A DNA stretch of 64,000 bases from positions 7,207,624-7,271,623 of the forward strand of contig NC_087071.1 in the NCBI RefSeq assembly GCF_963678635.1, written 5' to 3'. Shown here in pieces: positions 1 through 11,561 of this stretch (within the stretch, counting starts at the first letter, position 1; each line of letters opens with the position of its first letter). The notes under the pieces are model-generated. The model saw nothing but the letters and a program-made list of their open reading frames with translations. It was not told the DNA's origin and searched no databases. Position numbers and translations under genes: made by a program. Source of the DNA: Symsagittifera roscoffensis (taxonomy: Eukaryota; Xenacoelomorpha; Acoela; Convolutidae).

Positions 1-1404
1 CAATCCACTTTGTATTTTTGTTTCTTTTAGCTCATCCGTAGCAACACAAATTGACTCAAAATCTAAAATGCTAGATTATTGAAGAGTTTTTTCTTCAGAA
101 ACGAGAAGATTCAATCCTTCTAGTTTTTCAAACCAAGTCTCACCAAGCTCACACACGTCCTTTGGATAGATTTGCCTCACTCGATCCTTGCATCTCAGAA
201 GAGGTTTGTTGAGATAGTCAGGTCTTTTGACACCGGAAATACTTGAAGAAGCTATCTGTATCGTTTGTATGAGAGATATGCTTATCAGATCTCAACAACT
301 TAAGCAACTTAAGTTTTTGTCAAATTTACCAACAATTCATCGAGCTAGCTCTCCTACATACTCACATACCAAGTTTCTTTGCACAATTTCTTCGAAGAAG
401 GGCATTTCTTCAACGGAAATCCCGCGATATTTTTTAGGATCATAACAAGACTTTGTTATGAATCTGTAAAGTTTTGAGAAGTGTGAGAGTCGAGATCATT
501 GTGCCGCTTTATGTACATGGCCAATGAGTCGAAAGACAAAATTGGTCTTTGTTTGGTTCCTTGTCTTGTTACATAAAAACAGCTCACTTGCTTATGTCGT
601 ATTAAAGACTCTGGTAGGACATAGTCCGGGCATCCCATTGGGATGATTTTAGGAAAAACTGCAAATATCAAATTGAATCTTCAATTTGTATTTTGACGTT
701 CCTGGGTACATTGCTCCACAATATCAGATTTTTCTACTTTCCCTTGAATTGTTACCAAGTCTGGTTTTTTACACATCGAATGGGACCTTTCGAGGCAAAG
801 TATTTTTTTCATGGGCGTAGAAATATCGATTTTTACTAGAATCAAAATTTCGAAGATCAAACTCCAGATCAATGTTGATTTTAGCAGCAGAATCGTGCCT
901 GTTGAAGACTCCCTTTAGGTTCTCGTTGATCATTTTAAATCTAACTTGGACATTTGGAAGTTAAAAAAGTTATATCTCCCGTTTTACATTTCTGTACCTA
1001 TCTGTCTTCCCCTTCCTCCTCCACAATTGTGGGCAGGTCCGCTACAGTATCGCCTGGCTTCCGTTACTTAGCTCCATGTTCCTTACTTCGATATTGTTGG
1101 AGAGATTAATAACTTGAGAACTCTGCTCACAAAAAAGAAAAACCGTCGACTGCTTGCATCTTGGTTGCGCAAGCTTCTTGGCAGTATGGTAGTTCATCTC
1201 CTCTTTGCTCGTTGTATGAAAATGGCAGTTCGTGCACTCCTGTTACTTTCGCTTTTAAAAACTCTTTCGATGTCTCGCAGCATTAGTTCTCATGTATTCT
1301 TCACCACAGTTCTCGTATTTGACTTTCTCATTTCAATTAGGAGAAGGCGTTATCCTAAAAATGGAAAAAATTACACTGGAGTTTTAGAAATGTTCCAAAT
1401 TTAA
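1..1404 (-). pseudogene. Polinton-type DNA polymerase B, N-terminal part (decayed, runs off window)
   Basis: The protein-primed family B polymerase replicates Polinton DNA; this copy is its amino-terminal third. Reading the - strand from about 1,400 downward, there are C2H2-like zinc-finger remnants (CGEEY...H, and a CTNC whose codons lie at 1,225-1,236). Then come the segments 872-681 (with a VTIQGKVEKSDIVEQCTQE motif) and 671-456 (with IPMGCPDYVLPE), and finally 240-1, which contains LLRCKDRVRQIYPKDV and the exonuclease motif I, DFESIC, at 63-46. Several frameshifts and stops separate the pieces, including a stop just before the exonuclease motif. The palm domain would lie outside the window. 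Family assignment rests on my recognition of the zinc-finger, linker and DFESIC order in Polinton polymerases. Confidence 0.7.
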
Positions 1405-2841
1405 TGATTTGAAGTACCAGTTGAGAAAACAAAAAACTTACTTTTTTCTTGTCGCCAATTAACGAATTATAATAAATGAAGTAATGCTCAATTTACTGTT
1501 TCTGTTTGGCAAACAAAAGTAATGATTAAGTTCGATAAAGTACGCATTCTTATACTAACAATGACATCATCGCTTACGCAAATATCTTTTTATGGTCTTT
1601 CCACAGCCCACGCAAGTTTCCTTTATTGTATTGACTTCAATTTTCAAATAGAAGTGACGTCATCGCCCAGGAAATTTTTCTTTCATGTTGATGACGTCGC
1701 TGCCAAATTTTACTGAAAATTTTTCAACTAATCAGAACTCAGAAATTTGTACGTAAGACTTTTGATGTAAAATAATCATTAAATGAAAGATTGCAGTTAA
1801 AAGAATTTTAATTTCCTCAAGTTACTCTACGAGAAAAAATTCCACTTGATTTTCTAATTGATGAAATAGATGAAAACTCTTACTTTCCCCCAATTTTTTG
1901 GACGTTTGTATTGTCTAAAATAGAGATCTCCGATTTAAAAAAAAATATATAGGAAAACTTACTCATTCAAAAAGTTTACTTTTGAACCAAATATTGAATT
2001 TCAAAGCTTTAAACTTAATGCTGAAATATACGTAACAAAAAAAAATTTTTTTTTGACACTTGGAAATTAATCAAACATTTCTGCTAAAAAAGTTAAAAAT
2101 CCTGCTATTTAAAAATATTGCTTGATCACGTTTGGAATAAGGTTTACAGAGATTTGCTTTGAAAAATGAATCAACTTTGAGCTATTCTGTCAAAGTTAAA
2201 TCAAAATCAGAAAACTTGACTATCTATTCAGAAATTAGCAATTCAAGTTATTTGATTAAAAAAAATTGTGGAAAAGCTACATGTTTCAGTTTTTTTTACT
2301 TTTGTAACTTATATTGGTAACATTTCTTATTTTTACCGCAAACAACGTTTGATCCTTTATTTTTACGATCACTTTAGCATGAATGTTTTTCCGTATTTTC
2401 AGGACTGAAGTCTTTAAAAAGTGAAACTTTTTTTTTGAGTTTTGAAACGACAATTGAACAAATTGCCTTAAATGGAGCTATTTTTCTGATTGGATACGGC
2501 TTTTTATCAAAACATTTTGAAAAGAAGCAGATTAGTTACGACTGCTGCCCTTATACTGAAAAACTCTTTCGATTGGTTAGACACACTCATTTGAGTTGAA
2601 GGTACCCCTCAAGGTTGTAGGTTCACTCGAAGTAGGAATCAGAACCACTTTGTTTTCAATTTAATTACCGTCAACTAGCACCTCTCTCAGCTCTAAGACA
2701 GTCATATACCTTGTTCCATTTTCCTTTACCCAGTAACTTATTTCTCAGAATGATCTTCTTTGTTCAGATTAACAACCTCACGTACTCGATCTAGTTTATA
2801 CCAGAATTGATGACAATCAGGGTGCTCGAGCCAGTTTGCCG
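1405..2841. other. AT-rich stretch without a recognisable gene
   Basis: It separates the polymerase fragment from the next coding-like segment. It has long A and T runs, frequent stops in all frames, and no gene or RNA structure that I recognise. In the comparable Polinton B region there are only small unknown reading frames. Confidence 0.6.
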
Positions 2842-3555
2842 TTTTTTTGGCTCAAATGGATGTTCCAGTTCAATTGTGGCACATGATCGAAATCATGAGG
2901 GAAGATTTTAGTGAACATCAACAGATGCAGGTTGTCATCACAAAGAACCAGATTAGGACTGAAATTTGAAACGGGTTGTTTTTGATGTCAAGCAAGCCTG
3001 ATTTCCTGATTGAAAAGATCTGACACGCAGTGTTTTGACCTAAAAACACTACATTAGCTACGTAAAGAGTCAGCAGCCTAAGAGTTTTTTTTTCTATTAA
3101 GACCAGTGTTGATTAGTATAGTAAATTAGAGTAATTTCTGATGTACTTGTATTCGAACATAATTTAGAACTGTTAACGAAACACGACTAAGTTCTCAGGT
3201 TCTCATGACAAAGAGGGTTAGAAGAGAGATAAAACAGTGGTCTATCGTTTAGGGAGCTGTTGAAAATAGGACCCTAGGACTGATGCCACAGATTGCAGAA
3301 CAAGTTGGGATGGACTAAATCGAGGTTACTGACTATGTTCTAAATATGTGGCTCAACCTGTAAACGTTATTCTTTTGTCGTGGGAAGAAGAAAGGATCTG
3401 TGGAGAACCCAATTGCAATCAAGGATGAATAGGGGATCTCTGAACGAAGGACTCCAGTGAGCAAAAAACCAAGACAACCATCAGCGAAAGAGGCAAGACC
3501 AGTTTTGCTCTCCGTTGAGAACTTACATCACGACAGCTCCTTGATTTTTAAATAA
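2842..3555 (+). pseudogene. Decayed coding segment of unknown family, possibly gag-like
   Basis: This block is less AT-rich than its surroundings and reads like eroded protein. One frame from about 2,842 contains QLWHMIEIMREDFSEHQQMQ, followed by stops. Another runs from an ATG at 3,205 to a stop at 3,553-3,555, about 116 codons interrupted by four in-frame stops. The codons between stops have ordinary amino acid composition (a GLMPQIAEQVGMD stretch and a basic, proline-containing tail). I do not recognise the family. A helical glutamine-containing stretch followed by a basic tail is compatible with a retroelement gag remnant, but this is inference. Confidence 0.35.
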
Positions 3556-4559
3556 TTTGGTTGTCTTGTTCTTCGTAACTTATCTTTTTTCTCATCTAGT
3601 TTTTTTTAAAAAGATAGGAACTAAAAAATGAGGTAAGAAGTCATAGAAAGGTCTGTTAAGAAATCTCGCACACGGATTAGACATCAAACTACTTTTTCAA
3701 TTGGCAAAAGTTTTTACGAATTTTTTTTTTTGCAAAGAAGTTTAAAAAAATTCATTCTCTTTAACATCCTGTGAAAAATTTCACCATAATTTTTGCTCAA
3801 AGATACAAAAAATCATTACAATTTTTGAACACATGTTAAAAAATTTACAACAATTTTCGCAGCTTGCAAAATTTTTTACAATTTTTTGCACAGATGTTAG
3901 AAAAAATCACAAAAAATTTCATATTTAAAAAAAAAATTCATAAAGTTTTTGAGCAATTGAAGAAAAATGTAAGACTTTCTTGCACTGTTGAAAAAAAATA
4001 CTTTATGAATTTTTTTGCTCCAAATTTGATCCTTAGAAAATCCGGTTTTTTTTTAACTTTGGGTTGTTTAAGAAAATCAGTCATTAGGATTGGGAATAGC
4101 ACTAAAAGTCATCAATAAAGAAAACACTTCAGCAAAAATTTAATAAATTAATTAAAATGAAGTTTTGCCTTTTCTGTATACGCATAAGAAAAATTTTTTT
4201 TTGCATCAGTGTTATAAACAAACAAAAACAACTTTCCATCTTACGCAAGAATTTCATTAAAATGTTTGCATATATGTTGAAAAAATCAAAACAATTTTTT
4301 CATTTTCTAAAAAAAATTTGTTGAAAAAATGTTTGCAAACTTGTTGAAAAAATCAAATCAAAAGTTCTGAGTTAAATTTCGCTCACTTGTTGAAATTATA
4401 TGAATTTATTAATTGAAAAAAAATTAAATTGAAATAAAAATAGTTTTGACAAGACTATGATTAAAAAAACGTTCAATTTCCAATAGAAAAATTCACACGC
4501 TCAAAATATACACTACCATAATCATCAATGAAACGATCAACATATTTCAAAAAATAAGA

Positions 4560-5544
4560 CTAATTTTTTGAGTTTTGATTTTTCTAATCCTTTCCAAAAA
4601 TACTGATCCAAGAGTCTGGGTAAACTCAAGCTTCTGGATAGAGCTGAGATGATGTCTTTTGAATTTTGTTCACAGCAGGCGTTTCTTTTCAACAATCGGT
4701 TTTTTTCCGGCTTTCTACCTTTTTAGTTGAGTTCGACTGCAAGATTCAATTGAATAAAAATTTTATCTCTTGATGAAAAAAAAAATTTAGAATAAAATTT
4801 GTATTTGTACAAAGTATAGATACAGTCAACAATTTGGTAAGTGAAGAACCAAGTTTCGGTCGAGCGATTATCTGTTTAATACTAAATGATGCATGATGCT
4901 TGCATTTTTCAAACGGGCAGAATGATGAATGAATAGAAACACAGTAAACTTGAATAACAATGAATTTTGCATTGTAATCCGAGAGATTTTGCATTGTAAT
5001 CCGAATAAAAGGTTTTGCATTGTAATCCGAAAAAACAGGGATATGCTCGACACATAGCAGATGCCATCACCGTTTGTTGGTTGAAATTCGTTTTATCTAC
5101 ACTAACTTGCTTATATAGTAGTTCTAGTACCTAGTCGATGTCCATATTTAGATCATCACCTACTCACTATTCCATATAAGGTAATAAACCTTTATTTGAT
5201 TTGTACAGTGAGTAATCTGAATTTTCGATTCTCTATCAATTTCTGAATCTCTTCATTTTGAAATTTCTACTACTGAAGTTTCCACTACAGTAGGTGTCAA
5301 ATTAAAATCGTTTTTACGAAAAATAGCCTTCCTAACAATATTGAGATTGTCAAAAATCAAAAAAAAAATTGGGAAATTTTTTCGGTCCCGAAAACCCTAC
5401 AACGCAAAAATTTACTCTGAATATTGCTAAGAAAAAGTGAATAGGAAAAATTCGAAAAATGCCAGCAAGTCTATCTGGTGAAAATTAAGGTTAAAGGATA
5501 TCAGCAATACGGAACACTGTTATTCACGATGCTGAAAACCAAGG
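4560..5544 (+). repeat. Diverged direct duplication, copy 1
   Basis: Parts of this segment resemble 9,780-10,750 in the same orientation. Shared landmarks in the same order are CCAAGAGTCTG / GATGATGTCT near 4,605-4,660 and 9,812-9,860, and CCAGCAAG ... GATGCTGAAAAC at 5,462-5,541 and 10,621-10,729. A third short relative of the first landmark lies at 8,250-8,305. The copy is cut by the assembly gap. Divergence is high, so exact limits are uncertain. Confidence 0.45.
4964..5030 (+). repeat. Three tandem copies of a ~19-bp unit
   Basis: TTTTGCATTGTAATCCGA occurs three times, at 4,965-4,982, 4,987-5,004 and 5,013-5,030, identical in the core and separated by short variable spacers. No function is apparent. 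Confidence 0.9.
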
Positions 5545-5744
5545 NNNNNNNNNNNNNNNNNNNNNNNNNNNNNNNNNNNNNNNNNNNNNNNNNNNNNNNN
5601 NNNNNNNNNNNNNNNNNNNNNNNNNNNNNNNNNNNNNNNNNNNNNNNNNNNNNNNNNNNNNNNNNNNNNNNNNNNNNNNNNNNNNNNNNNNNNNNNNNNN
5701 NNNNNNNNNNNNNNNNNNNNNNNNNNNNNNNNNNNNNNNNNNNN
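5545..5744. other. Assembly gap (200 N)
   Basis: Exactly 200 unresolved bases. Any reading frame crossing this region is an artefact. Confidence 0.99.
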
Positions 5745-6049
5745 TAACAAATGGAACATTTCAGCCCACATTTGACAATTTTTTTTAATCAGCATTATCA
5801 ACCTCTTTATGGACAAATGAAAAAAATCTTAATTTTTTCAAAAAAAATTTAAGTAGCAAAGCTTTAAGAAAAAATTTGAACTGTTTGAAAACCTTCCCAA
5901 TAATTGAACAAAACAAATTTTAATATTTGATGACTCTTATGGAGAAATTTGAAATTCTAATTTTTTCTAAAAATTGCTACTGCTGGAAGGAAGACACAGT
6001 GGACTGAATACAAAAAAATATAAAGCATAAATTGTCCCATCAAACAAAA

Positions 6050-6266
6050 AGGGAAGAGATGTGGTCTTGTCAAATTACACACATAGTCTTGTTCAAGTCA
6101 CCGAGAGATGTTTTACAAATCAATATATCAGGTCAACAACTAGTTCTAGGATCTCAATTGTAAGAACGGTATGAAGATGCAACATCTATTCCCTATGTTC
6201 ATTTAGTAAATGATTTGTCTCCAAAAACAGTTGAGTCTCCAAGATATTGCACAAACAAGAATTGAG
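6050..6266 (+). pseudogene. Polinton A32-like packaging ATPase, C-terminal remnant
   Basis: FtsK/HerA-superfamily ATPases of Polintons are thought to drive genome packaging into capsids. One frame reads THIVLFKSPRDVLQI from 6,074, then continues with a glycine/glutamine stretch, an in-frame stop near 6,161, and a conserved-looking ATSIPYVHLVNDLSPKTVES tail before a stop at 6,264-6,266. FKSPRD followed by a (R/Q)QL motif and a (G/V)HL-DL-P tail is the C-terminal signature I associate with this family. The Walker A and B region would lie upstream, towards the assembly gap, and is not visible. The last 20 bases overlap the next small reading frame, as is usual for Polinton genes. Confidence 0.7.
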
Positions 6267-6489
6267 TACCATCAAAACTTCATTTACCAGCAGGAGCAAA
6301 AACAATCACTTCTTTAGCGAACATCTAGTTAATCTGATGCGAGGCGAGCTACAGTTTTGCCGCAAAATAGACGTAGTTAAACATCGAAGAGAAACATCAG
6401 AATTCGCTCGAAGAAAAACTTCACTGCATAAAAGAAGAATTATTTTATGCTCTCCCAAAGGCTTGCAATTGAATGAATCAATGGATTGA
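6247..6489 (+). CDS. Small basic Polinton protein (80 codons, possibly intact)
   Basis: An uninterrupted frame immediately downstream of, and slightly overlapping, the ATPase remnant. It is rich in Arg and Lys, with an EHLVNLMRGELQ stretch followed by RRETSEFARRKTSLHKRR. Small basic proteins of this type, with an N-terminal helix and a run of (R/K)-rich repeats, commonly follow the ATPase in Polintons. Their role is unknown and may be nucleic-acid or capsid related. The equivalent in Polinton B is at 31,680-31,890. Because the surrounding genes are dead, this is probably a remnant that happens to lack stops. Confidence 0.5.
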   Translation: MHKQELSTIKTSFTSRSKNNHFFSEHLVNLMRGELQFCRKIDVVKHRRETSEFARRKTSLHKRRIILCSPKGLQLNESMD

Positions 6490-7234
6490 TCTAGAATGAA
6501 TCATTTTGTTTTTATTTCTTACTCACCAAAATTTTTTGATTCTATTTACAGTGCTCTGTTTTATTGATTCAATTTTGAACTCTCCTACAATTAAACTTTA
6601 CCAGTCACAAAATATCATTTTAGATAATCGAGACACAAATGAATCTACTGTATATTTGTGTGTATACTAAAGCAAAAAGATACTAATTTCCCAAATATTT
6701 ACTTTACGATTTTGGAAGCTACTCAAATTCCGCTGAAACTTGTTATCAAGCAGAATGCCAAAATGAAAGATAGAGGAATTTGGATCCCTTTCAAAATCTG
6801 AAAAGGTTACTCGGAACAGATTGTACTGTAGGGGCAGAGCGGCGTACGGTTCTGAGCTAAAATTGAGTAAAGCAAGCGGTTTGTCAAAAAAGAAAGTAAA
6901 ACTATTTCTAGAAACCAAAACATCGTAAGCAAAGTTTGGTCCGTCAATCAGACGTTTCCAAAGACTTCAAGCTTTTTCAAAATGTTTCGATAAAGTTTGG
7001 TAGATGAGATGAACCTGGCTTTTGTGGAAAAACTAGCGAATTGAAACAACGGAGTCAAATATTTAAAGATTCATGTTGATGTTTTCCGCGATTTGTCGGA
7101 GCTAAAACAATGAAAACAAAATATGCCAAAGACATTTTGCAGGCTTTTGAAAAAAAAATGATTTCTAGAAAAAACTCTGTCGAAAAATTTTGGGTTGATA
7201 AAAAAACAGAAAATGGAGTAACATTCAGAAAAGT

Positions 7235-7432
7235 GTGCAGGAAAAAGACATTGAAGTTTACTCAACAATGAGTAAAACAAGAGCTGCTTTTGAAGAGAAA
7301 GCCTTTCAATCATTAAAACACATAACCTATCCCTTCATGGAAGTTCATGGTGAACATCCATTCACAAGTTACCTCAATTTGCGTCTACAGGTAATTGTCG
7401 CTTTAATAGATATATTGAGAAATCATCATTAG
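7235..7432 (+). pseudogene. Coding fragment, possibly N-terminal part of a Polinton penton-like protein
   Basis: A 65-codon frame containing HITYPFMEVHGEHPFTSYLN, with ordinary codon choice for this window. It lies between the ATPase/basic-protein remnants and the penton-like fragment at 7,832. The end of its good-looking portion, CTACAG followed by GTAATT at 7,390, could also be a splice donor, so a host exon is an alternative. Assignment to the penton-like protein is by position and weak resemblance only. Confidence 0.3.
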
Positions 7433-7831
7433 ATGTCAAGGATACTGATTCATCTCAATTCTGTAGAATAAACCTCTAACAGGGTAAAAAAATCAAAACT
7501 CAAAATTGGAGTTAAAGGGAGAGAATTTCAAAGAATGGTTTTCTTTTTCTAAAGGGATAAAAACCATAATCTCGGCAAAACTTACAAAAAGGCCTCCTAC
7601 ATACATCATCAAAGATACCGACAACAAAGAAAACGTGAAAATTTTCTGAAAACGAGCTGAGAAAAATTCAGATTTGAGTGTAACAATTTTCAAACTAAAC
7701 TTTTATCAAGTAATTGTCAGGGATTCTTTTACTATTGAGCTGCTTGCTATTGTTTCTTTTAATGGTTACCCAAAAAATAGTCTCAGTTCTTTTACAAGTT
7801 TTCTACCCAATTAAACACATACGAAAGGAGA

Positions 7832-8020
7832 ATGGGAGTTTGCTATTTCAGAATTATCATATCCTTTCCTTTGTACCAAAATGTTACTGAGGGAACGTTT
7901 ACATTCGTCGATTGCAGAGAAAACTCTCAGAAGAAAAGAAAAATCGAATCGATGCATCTTGAACCAGGCTTGTATCCAAATTTTGTTGATATAGTTGTAG
8001 CCATGAACGACAAAACTTGA
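7832..8020 (+). pseudogene. Penton-like (minor capsid) protein fragment of Polinton A
   Basis: A frame of 62 codons whose central part reads VTEGTFTFVDCREN and MHLEPGLYPNFVDIVVAMND. A strand-rich segment followed by PG-(L/Y)Y-x-x-(F/I)-x-x-(I/L)-V-x-x-(M/I)-N is what I associate with the N-terminal region of the predicted minor capsid protein of Polintons. The position fits: downstream of the ATPase and small basic protein, upstream of where the capsid protein should be. A TTTCAG acceptor-like sequence lies inside the frame at 7,844-7,849. No continuation to the C-terminal part was found. Confidence 0.4.
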
Positions 8021-9194
8021 GATTGACTAGGTGCTCAAGCATTTGAATAATACGAAATATGTGTATAAGTAGTCAAGAAAATCAACTCAAACTCTACAGC
8101 TTGCAAAACCTTTTCAGACTTGTTTTGCCTAAACGTTAAGTTATACATTGTCTATATGTTAAAAAGCGTATACTCTGGAATAAAATTAACTATGACTTTA
8201 CTAACAAACTTTCAATTATCAATAGAAAAGTTATTTGAGAAAAAGCTAATCCAAGAGTCTGACATGATTTTCGACAGAGCTAAAAAGGTGTCTTCTGAAT
8301 TACTTACTCAATAAAAAAAAACTCTACCATAGAAAATGACGCCATTAAACTTTTTTCATAGAACAGTGAAAGTTGTAAAACATTTCAACCAGAGAAGTTA
8401 CGTCATAACTCATTAACTTCTAGAGTCCTCTTATTTTTCTAATGAGATTACATATTAATTTCAAAATTTTTATGAATCTCCCAAACACTAAAAACATACA
8501 TTAAAAATTAACCAATCAGAATTCCACAACAAACTCTAAGGTGAGGAGATTGTTGAAAAAAATTGTAGGTTTTATAATTTCAAATGTTTTTTGTTTTCAA
8601 TTCAAATTAAAGATACTCAATCAAAGTTGAGTTTAATGGGAGTTGTTTTCAAAGTAATTATTCAGTTTTTAGAAATCTTTTTCAAAACTCGATTCAATTC
8701 AAGAAGAAATCTTATTCTAAAAATCCTCGTATACAAAATTCAACCCATTCGATGAGACAAATTGTTCTCTTTTTCAATCAAAAAACTTGAAGTGGCGTAT
8801 ACTTCTTAATGGAAGCGATAATTTCTACGTTTTTGGAGAATGTAACTAAAACCTAACTTAAGCTGGTAATAAAATACATCTGAAAGAAATATATTTCATT
8901 GTAAGTGAAAATCTGTGACAGTACAGTTCATTCCAGCAACACGATTAAAACATTTAGAAAAAAAACAGAAATCTATCCCAAAAGTTGAAAACAATCATAA
9001 TATAACGGTCGAGTTACTGCATCCAAATCAAAATTGGTGCGGACTCTTTCAAAATTTTCAAATTTAATAAAATCTCCCGGTCCGTTCAGCAAATTATCAT
9101 AGATCTTTCAAAATGGAGAGAACTCGAGAACTCGAGGGAAATTTATAATCTGAAATTTTAGAAATTCGAGAAAAAACTACGGGTTGGTTTTCTT
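8021..9194. other. AT-rich stretch without a recognisable gene
   Basis: Only low-complexity short frames are present (for example one at 8,120-8,314). A short relative of the 4.6/9.8 kb duplication lies at 8,250-8,305. Nothing else is recognisable. Confidence 0.5.
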
Positions 9195-9356
9195 ATGATT
9201 CAAATGAAAACAAAAAATGATGAAATAGTGGATCTAGGATATGGAAACAGTTTGCAATTGCTTACAAGTGAATATTTCTTACAAATGACAGTTTTTGAAG
9301 AAATGGTTGAATGTGACATCACCTTCAGAGATCCGAAGAAGTTTACAGTCTCGTAA
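9195..9356 (+). pseudogene. Short coding-like frame of unknown family (53 codons)
   Basis: The frame starts at ATG 9,195 and stops at 9,354-9,356. Its composition is acidic and balanced (GYGNSLQLL, then EEMVECDITFRDPKK), unlike the Phe/Lys/Asn-rich noise around it. In Polinton A spacing it sits where the C-terminal penton or the capsid gene would be, but I cannot match it to either. Confidence 0.25.
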
Positions 9357-9779
9357 GAATTTTCCTGCATGATTGGCAAAAAACTGAAACCATTCTTGAT
9401 AGAAGATACAACTAAGAAATAAAAATGATTCAACAGGGCAATTTTTCTCTTTTGAGCAGAAAACGTGGTTTGGCACATATCATAAAGAAGAAAGGGACAA
9501 CAAACTTAAAATTTCACAAAGATTTTTTTTTGTCTTTTACGTGTTATTAGATTTTTCCATTTGATTGTAATTTGGATTTTGTCTCACTTGAATCAAAGTT
9601 TTCTGAACCAAAGCTGGGTTTTTAACGAATTATTAGGGCAAACTGCTAAGAGAACATTCAAATACAGTTAATTATTTTGTCCCAAAAGGTTACAAAGTCA
9701 CTATGCACAGAACCACGACAACCAAAAAAACAGTCAACCATCTTCAACAGATCGGACTCATATTCTGAACTTTCGAACT

Positions 9780-10639
9780 TTTCGAATTCTGTCCAGATAC
9801 AATGAACCAAGAGTGTGCGTGGAAGCGAGTTTTTGATTAGAATTTAGATGATGTCTCTTAAATTTTTTCCCAAATTAGTCATTTCTTTGCAATGCTAGGC
9901 ATTTTTTGACTCCTTCCTATCGTAAGTTATGACGAACTGCTCGTCTAAGCTGATAAAATACCTTTTTGGTCGATGTATCAATTCTTCGATAGAATATGTG
10001 TTTGAAAAAAGTGTAAAGACTGTCACATTTTGATATATGTAAAATACTTATCTAATATCTGCAGACATTGGCTCAGAGTTGTTCCTAGTAAAACCAAATA
10101 AAACTCAAATTTCTCCAAGGAATATAAAGAGTTGTATTTTTTGTAAAACTCGTTCAGAGGGGAAAGAAACAGTTATTTTTTTTACGATAACCTGAACAAA
10201 AGTCGGGGAGAGCATAGCTTGAAACATAGCAGTGATCATCTGGAAGAATGGTTTTTGCAGGGAATTGTCGATTCATAAGGGAGCACTGATAGTTACATTA
10301 CTTCCGTTGATAGAAATTTCACACAAAATCTTCCATTTTTGGTACTACTTCAGTATATGGAAATCAATGTGACTCATAGTAATTATTTTCTTTTTCATTT
10401 AATCTCTAAATCTTTTCTCTCATTTTTCCTCATCTGATCAGCTTACTCTTCTAATCAAAATGTACCCAGGAAAAGACACTACTCCCACATACCTTGAAAT
10501 TTCGAAAAATCAAAATAAAATTGGGAGACTTGCTTGGTCCAAATCTCCTACAAGGCGAAAATTTAATTTGAGCCCTGCTTCTAACTATTCGAGAAAAATC
10601 AGTTGGGAACTGGCAAAACCCCAGCAAGACGAACTTGGT

Positions 10640-10687
<48 letters not shown>

Positions 10688-10750
10688 AATAGCAATGCGG
10701 AATATGGTTGTTCATGATGCTGAAAACTTTGACTTGAAACTATTTATGAA
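9780..10750 (+). repeat. Diverged direct duplication, copy 2
   Basis: Counterpart of 4,560-5,544 in direct orientation. In the last 250 bases the order of matching words (GGTCC, CCTACAA, CCAGCAAG, GATGCTGAAAAC) is the same in both copies. Here the copy is expanded by a GA microsatellite. Confidence 0.45.
10642..10683 (+). repeat. (GA)n microsatellite
   Basis: About 20 uninterrupted GA units. It generates spurious Arg-Glu repeat reading frames in both phases. Confidence 0.97.
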
Positions 10751-11561
10751 GCCAAATCTGGTAAAGAGTCAACTATGGATCAGGTACATCTTCAGTAGAG
10801 AATATGAAAAAGTAAGATACGACATGAGAAGGACGCGTGCTACAATCAAGAAGTACAGTGTGAACAAACCACCCTAGATTCAATTTCAACTCTTCACTGC
10901 AAAGGAAATTGAAGGGTTGAAGCAAGTTGCCTATGTCAACTATACTATCTATGAATTCAAACAATTGACTCAAATTTTGGGCGACTTGAGATTTTGATTG
11001 GTTTCATCAAAACAAGTCAGAATCTAAGTAAGAGAAATTGAAACAACTTGTTGTATTTCTTAATGTGGCATTTTTGAAAGAAAATGTAAAATTTTGAAAA
11101 AGAAATTAAAACAGAACATGTATATTTCAGCTAGAAAAACATCACTATCAAGAGTACACTCAATGTTTGAAATCTGGATGTATCAGGTTTCAAAGCTAAA
11201 ATTTTTCAAAACCAGAATAGGAGTAGAAGAGTGAGGACGTTGATGAAAATTTCATTCATTTTTTGACGTACAGAAACACCAGTAATTTAATTTAAAAATG
11301 AAGAGGATACTTGATACAGAAGAAGAATGCCGGAATTTTGAAAAATAATTTCAATTCTTAGATTGGCTACTTAGTAATTAAATAAAAATCCAATGGAAAA
11401 ACCCAAAAAATAAAAAAAAATTGAAGACGAGGGTATTCATCAAGTATTGCAATTTGAAGTTTCTCAAACAAAACCTTTCTAATAAAATAGAAAGCTTTTC
11501 TTAAAATTATATCTGTGAATATTTTCTTCTGTTAGTTAGTATCAAATTTGATAATGTTTTC

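Larger units (their letters stand above)
3556..6049. other. AT-rich non-coding stretch
   Basis: It contains long poly-A and poly-T runs, a short triple repeat, one copy of a diverged direct duplication and the assembly gap. The short reading frames here are low-complexity (Lys/Asn/Phe-rich), as expected from AT-rich DNA, and none looks like a gene. Confidence 0.6.
1..8020. mobile_element. Partial, decayed Maverick/Polinton element (Polinton A)
   Basis: The window opens inside this element. On the - strand the N-terminal part of a protein-primed DNA polymerase B runs off the left edge, and on the + strand fragments of a packaging ATPase, a small basic protein and a penton-like protein follow. 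This matches the layout of the more complete element at 20.7-36.4 kb. The distance from the polymerase 5' end to the ATPase C-terminal fragment is about 4.7 kb here and about 5 kb there. The right end was not found. By spacing it would lie near 11.5-12 kb, where a degenerate tandem repeat occurs. Capsid and protease genes expected at about 9-10 kb were not recognised. Every reading frame is broken, so the copy is dead. Confidence 0.75.

Noticed and set aside
5478-5816. Frames crossing the N gap
   Set aside because: Most of their length is unresolved bases.
10635-10877. Arg-Glu repeat proteins
   Set aside because: They come from the (GA)n microsatellite.
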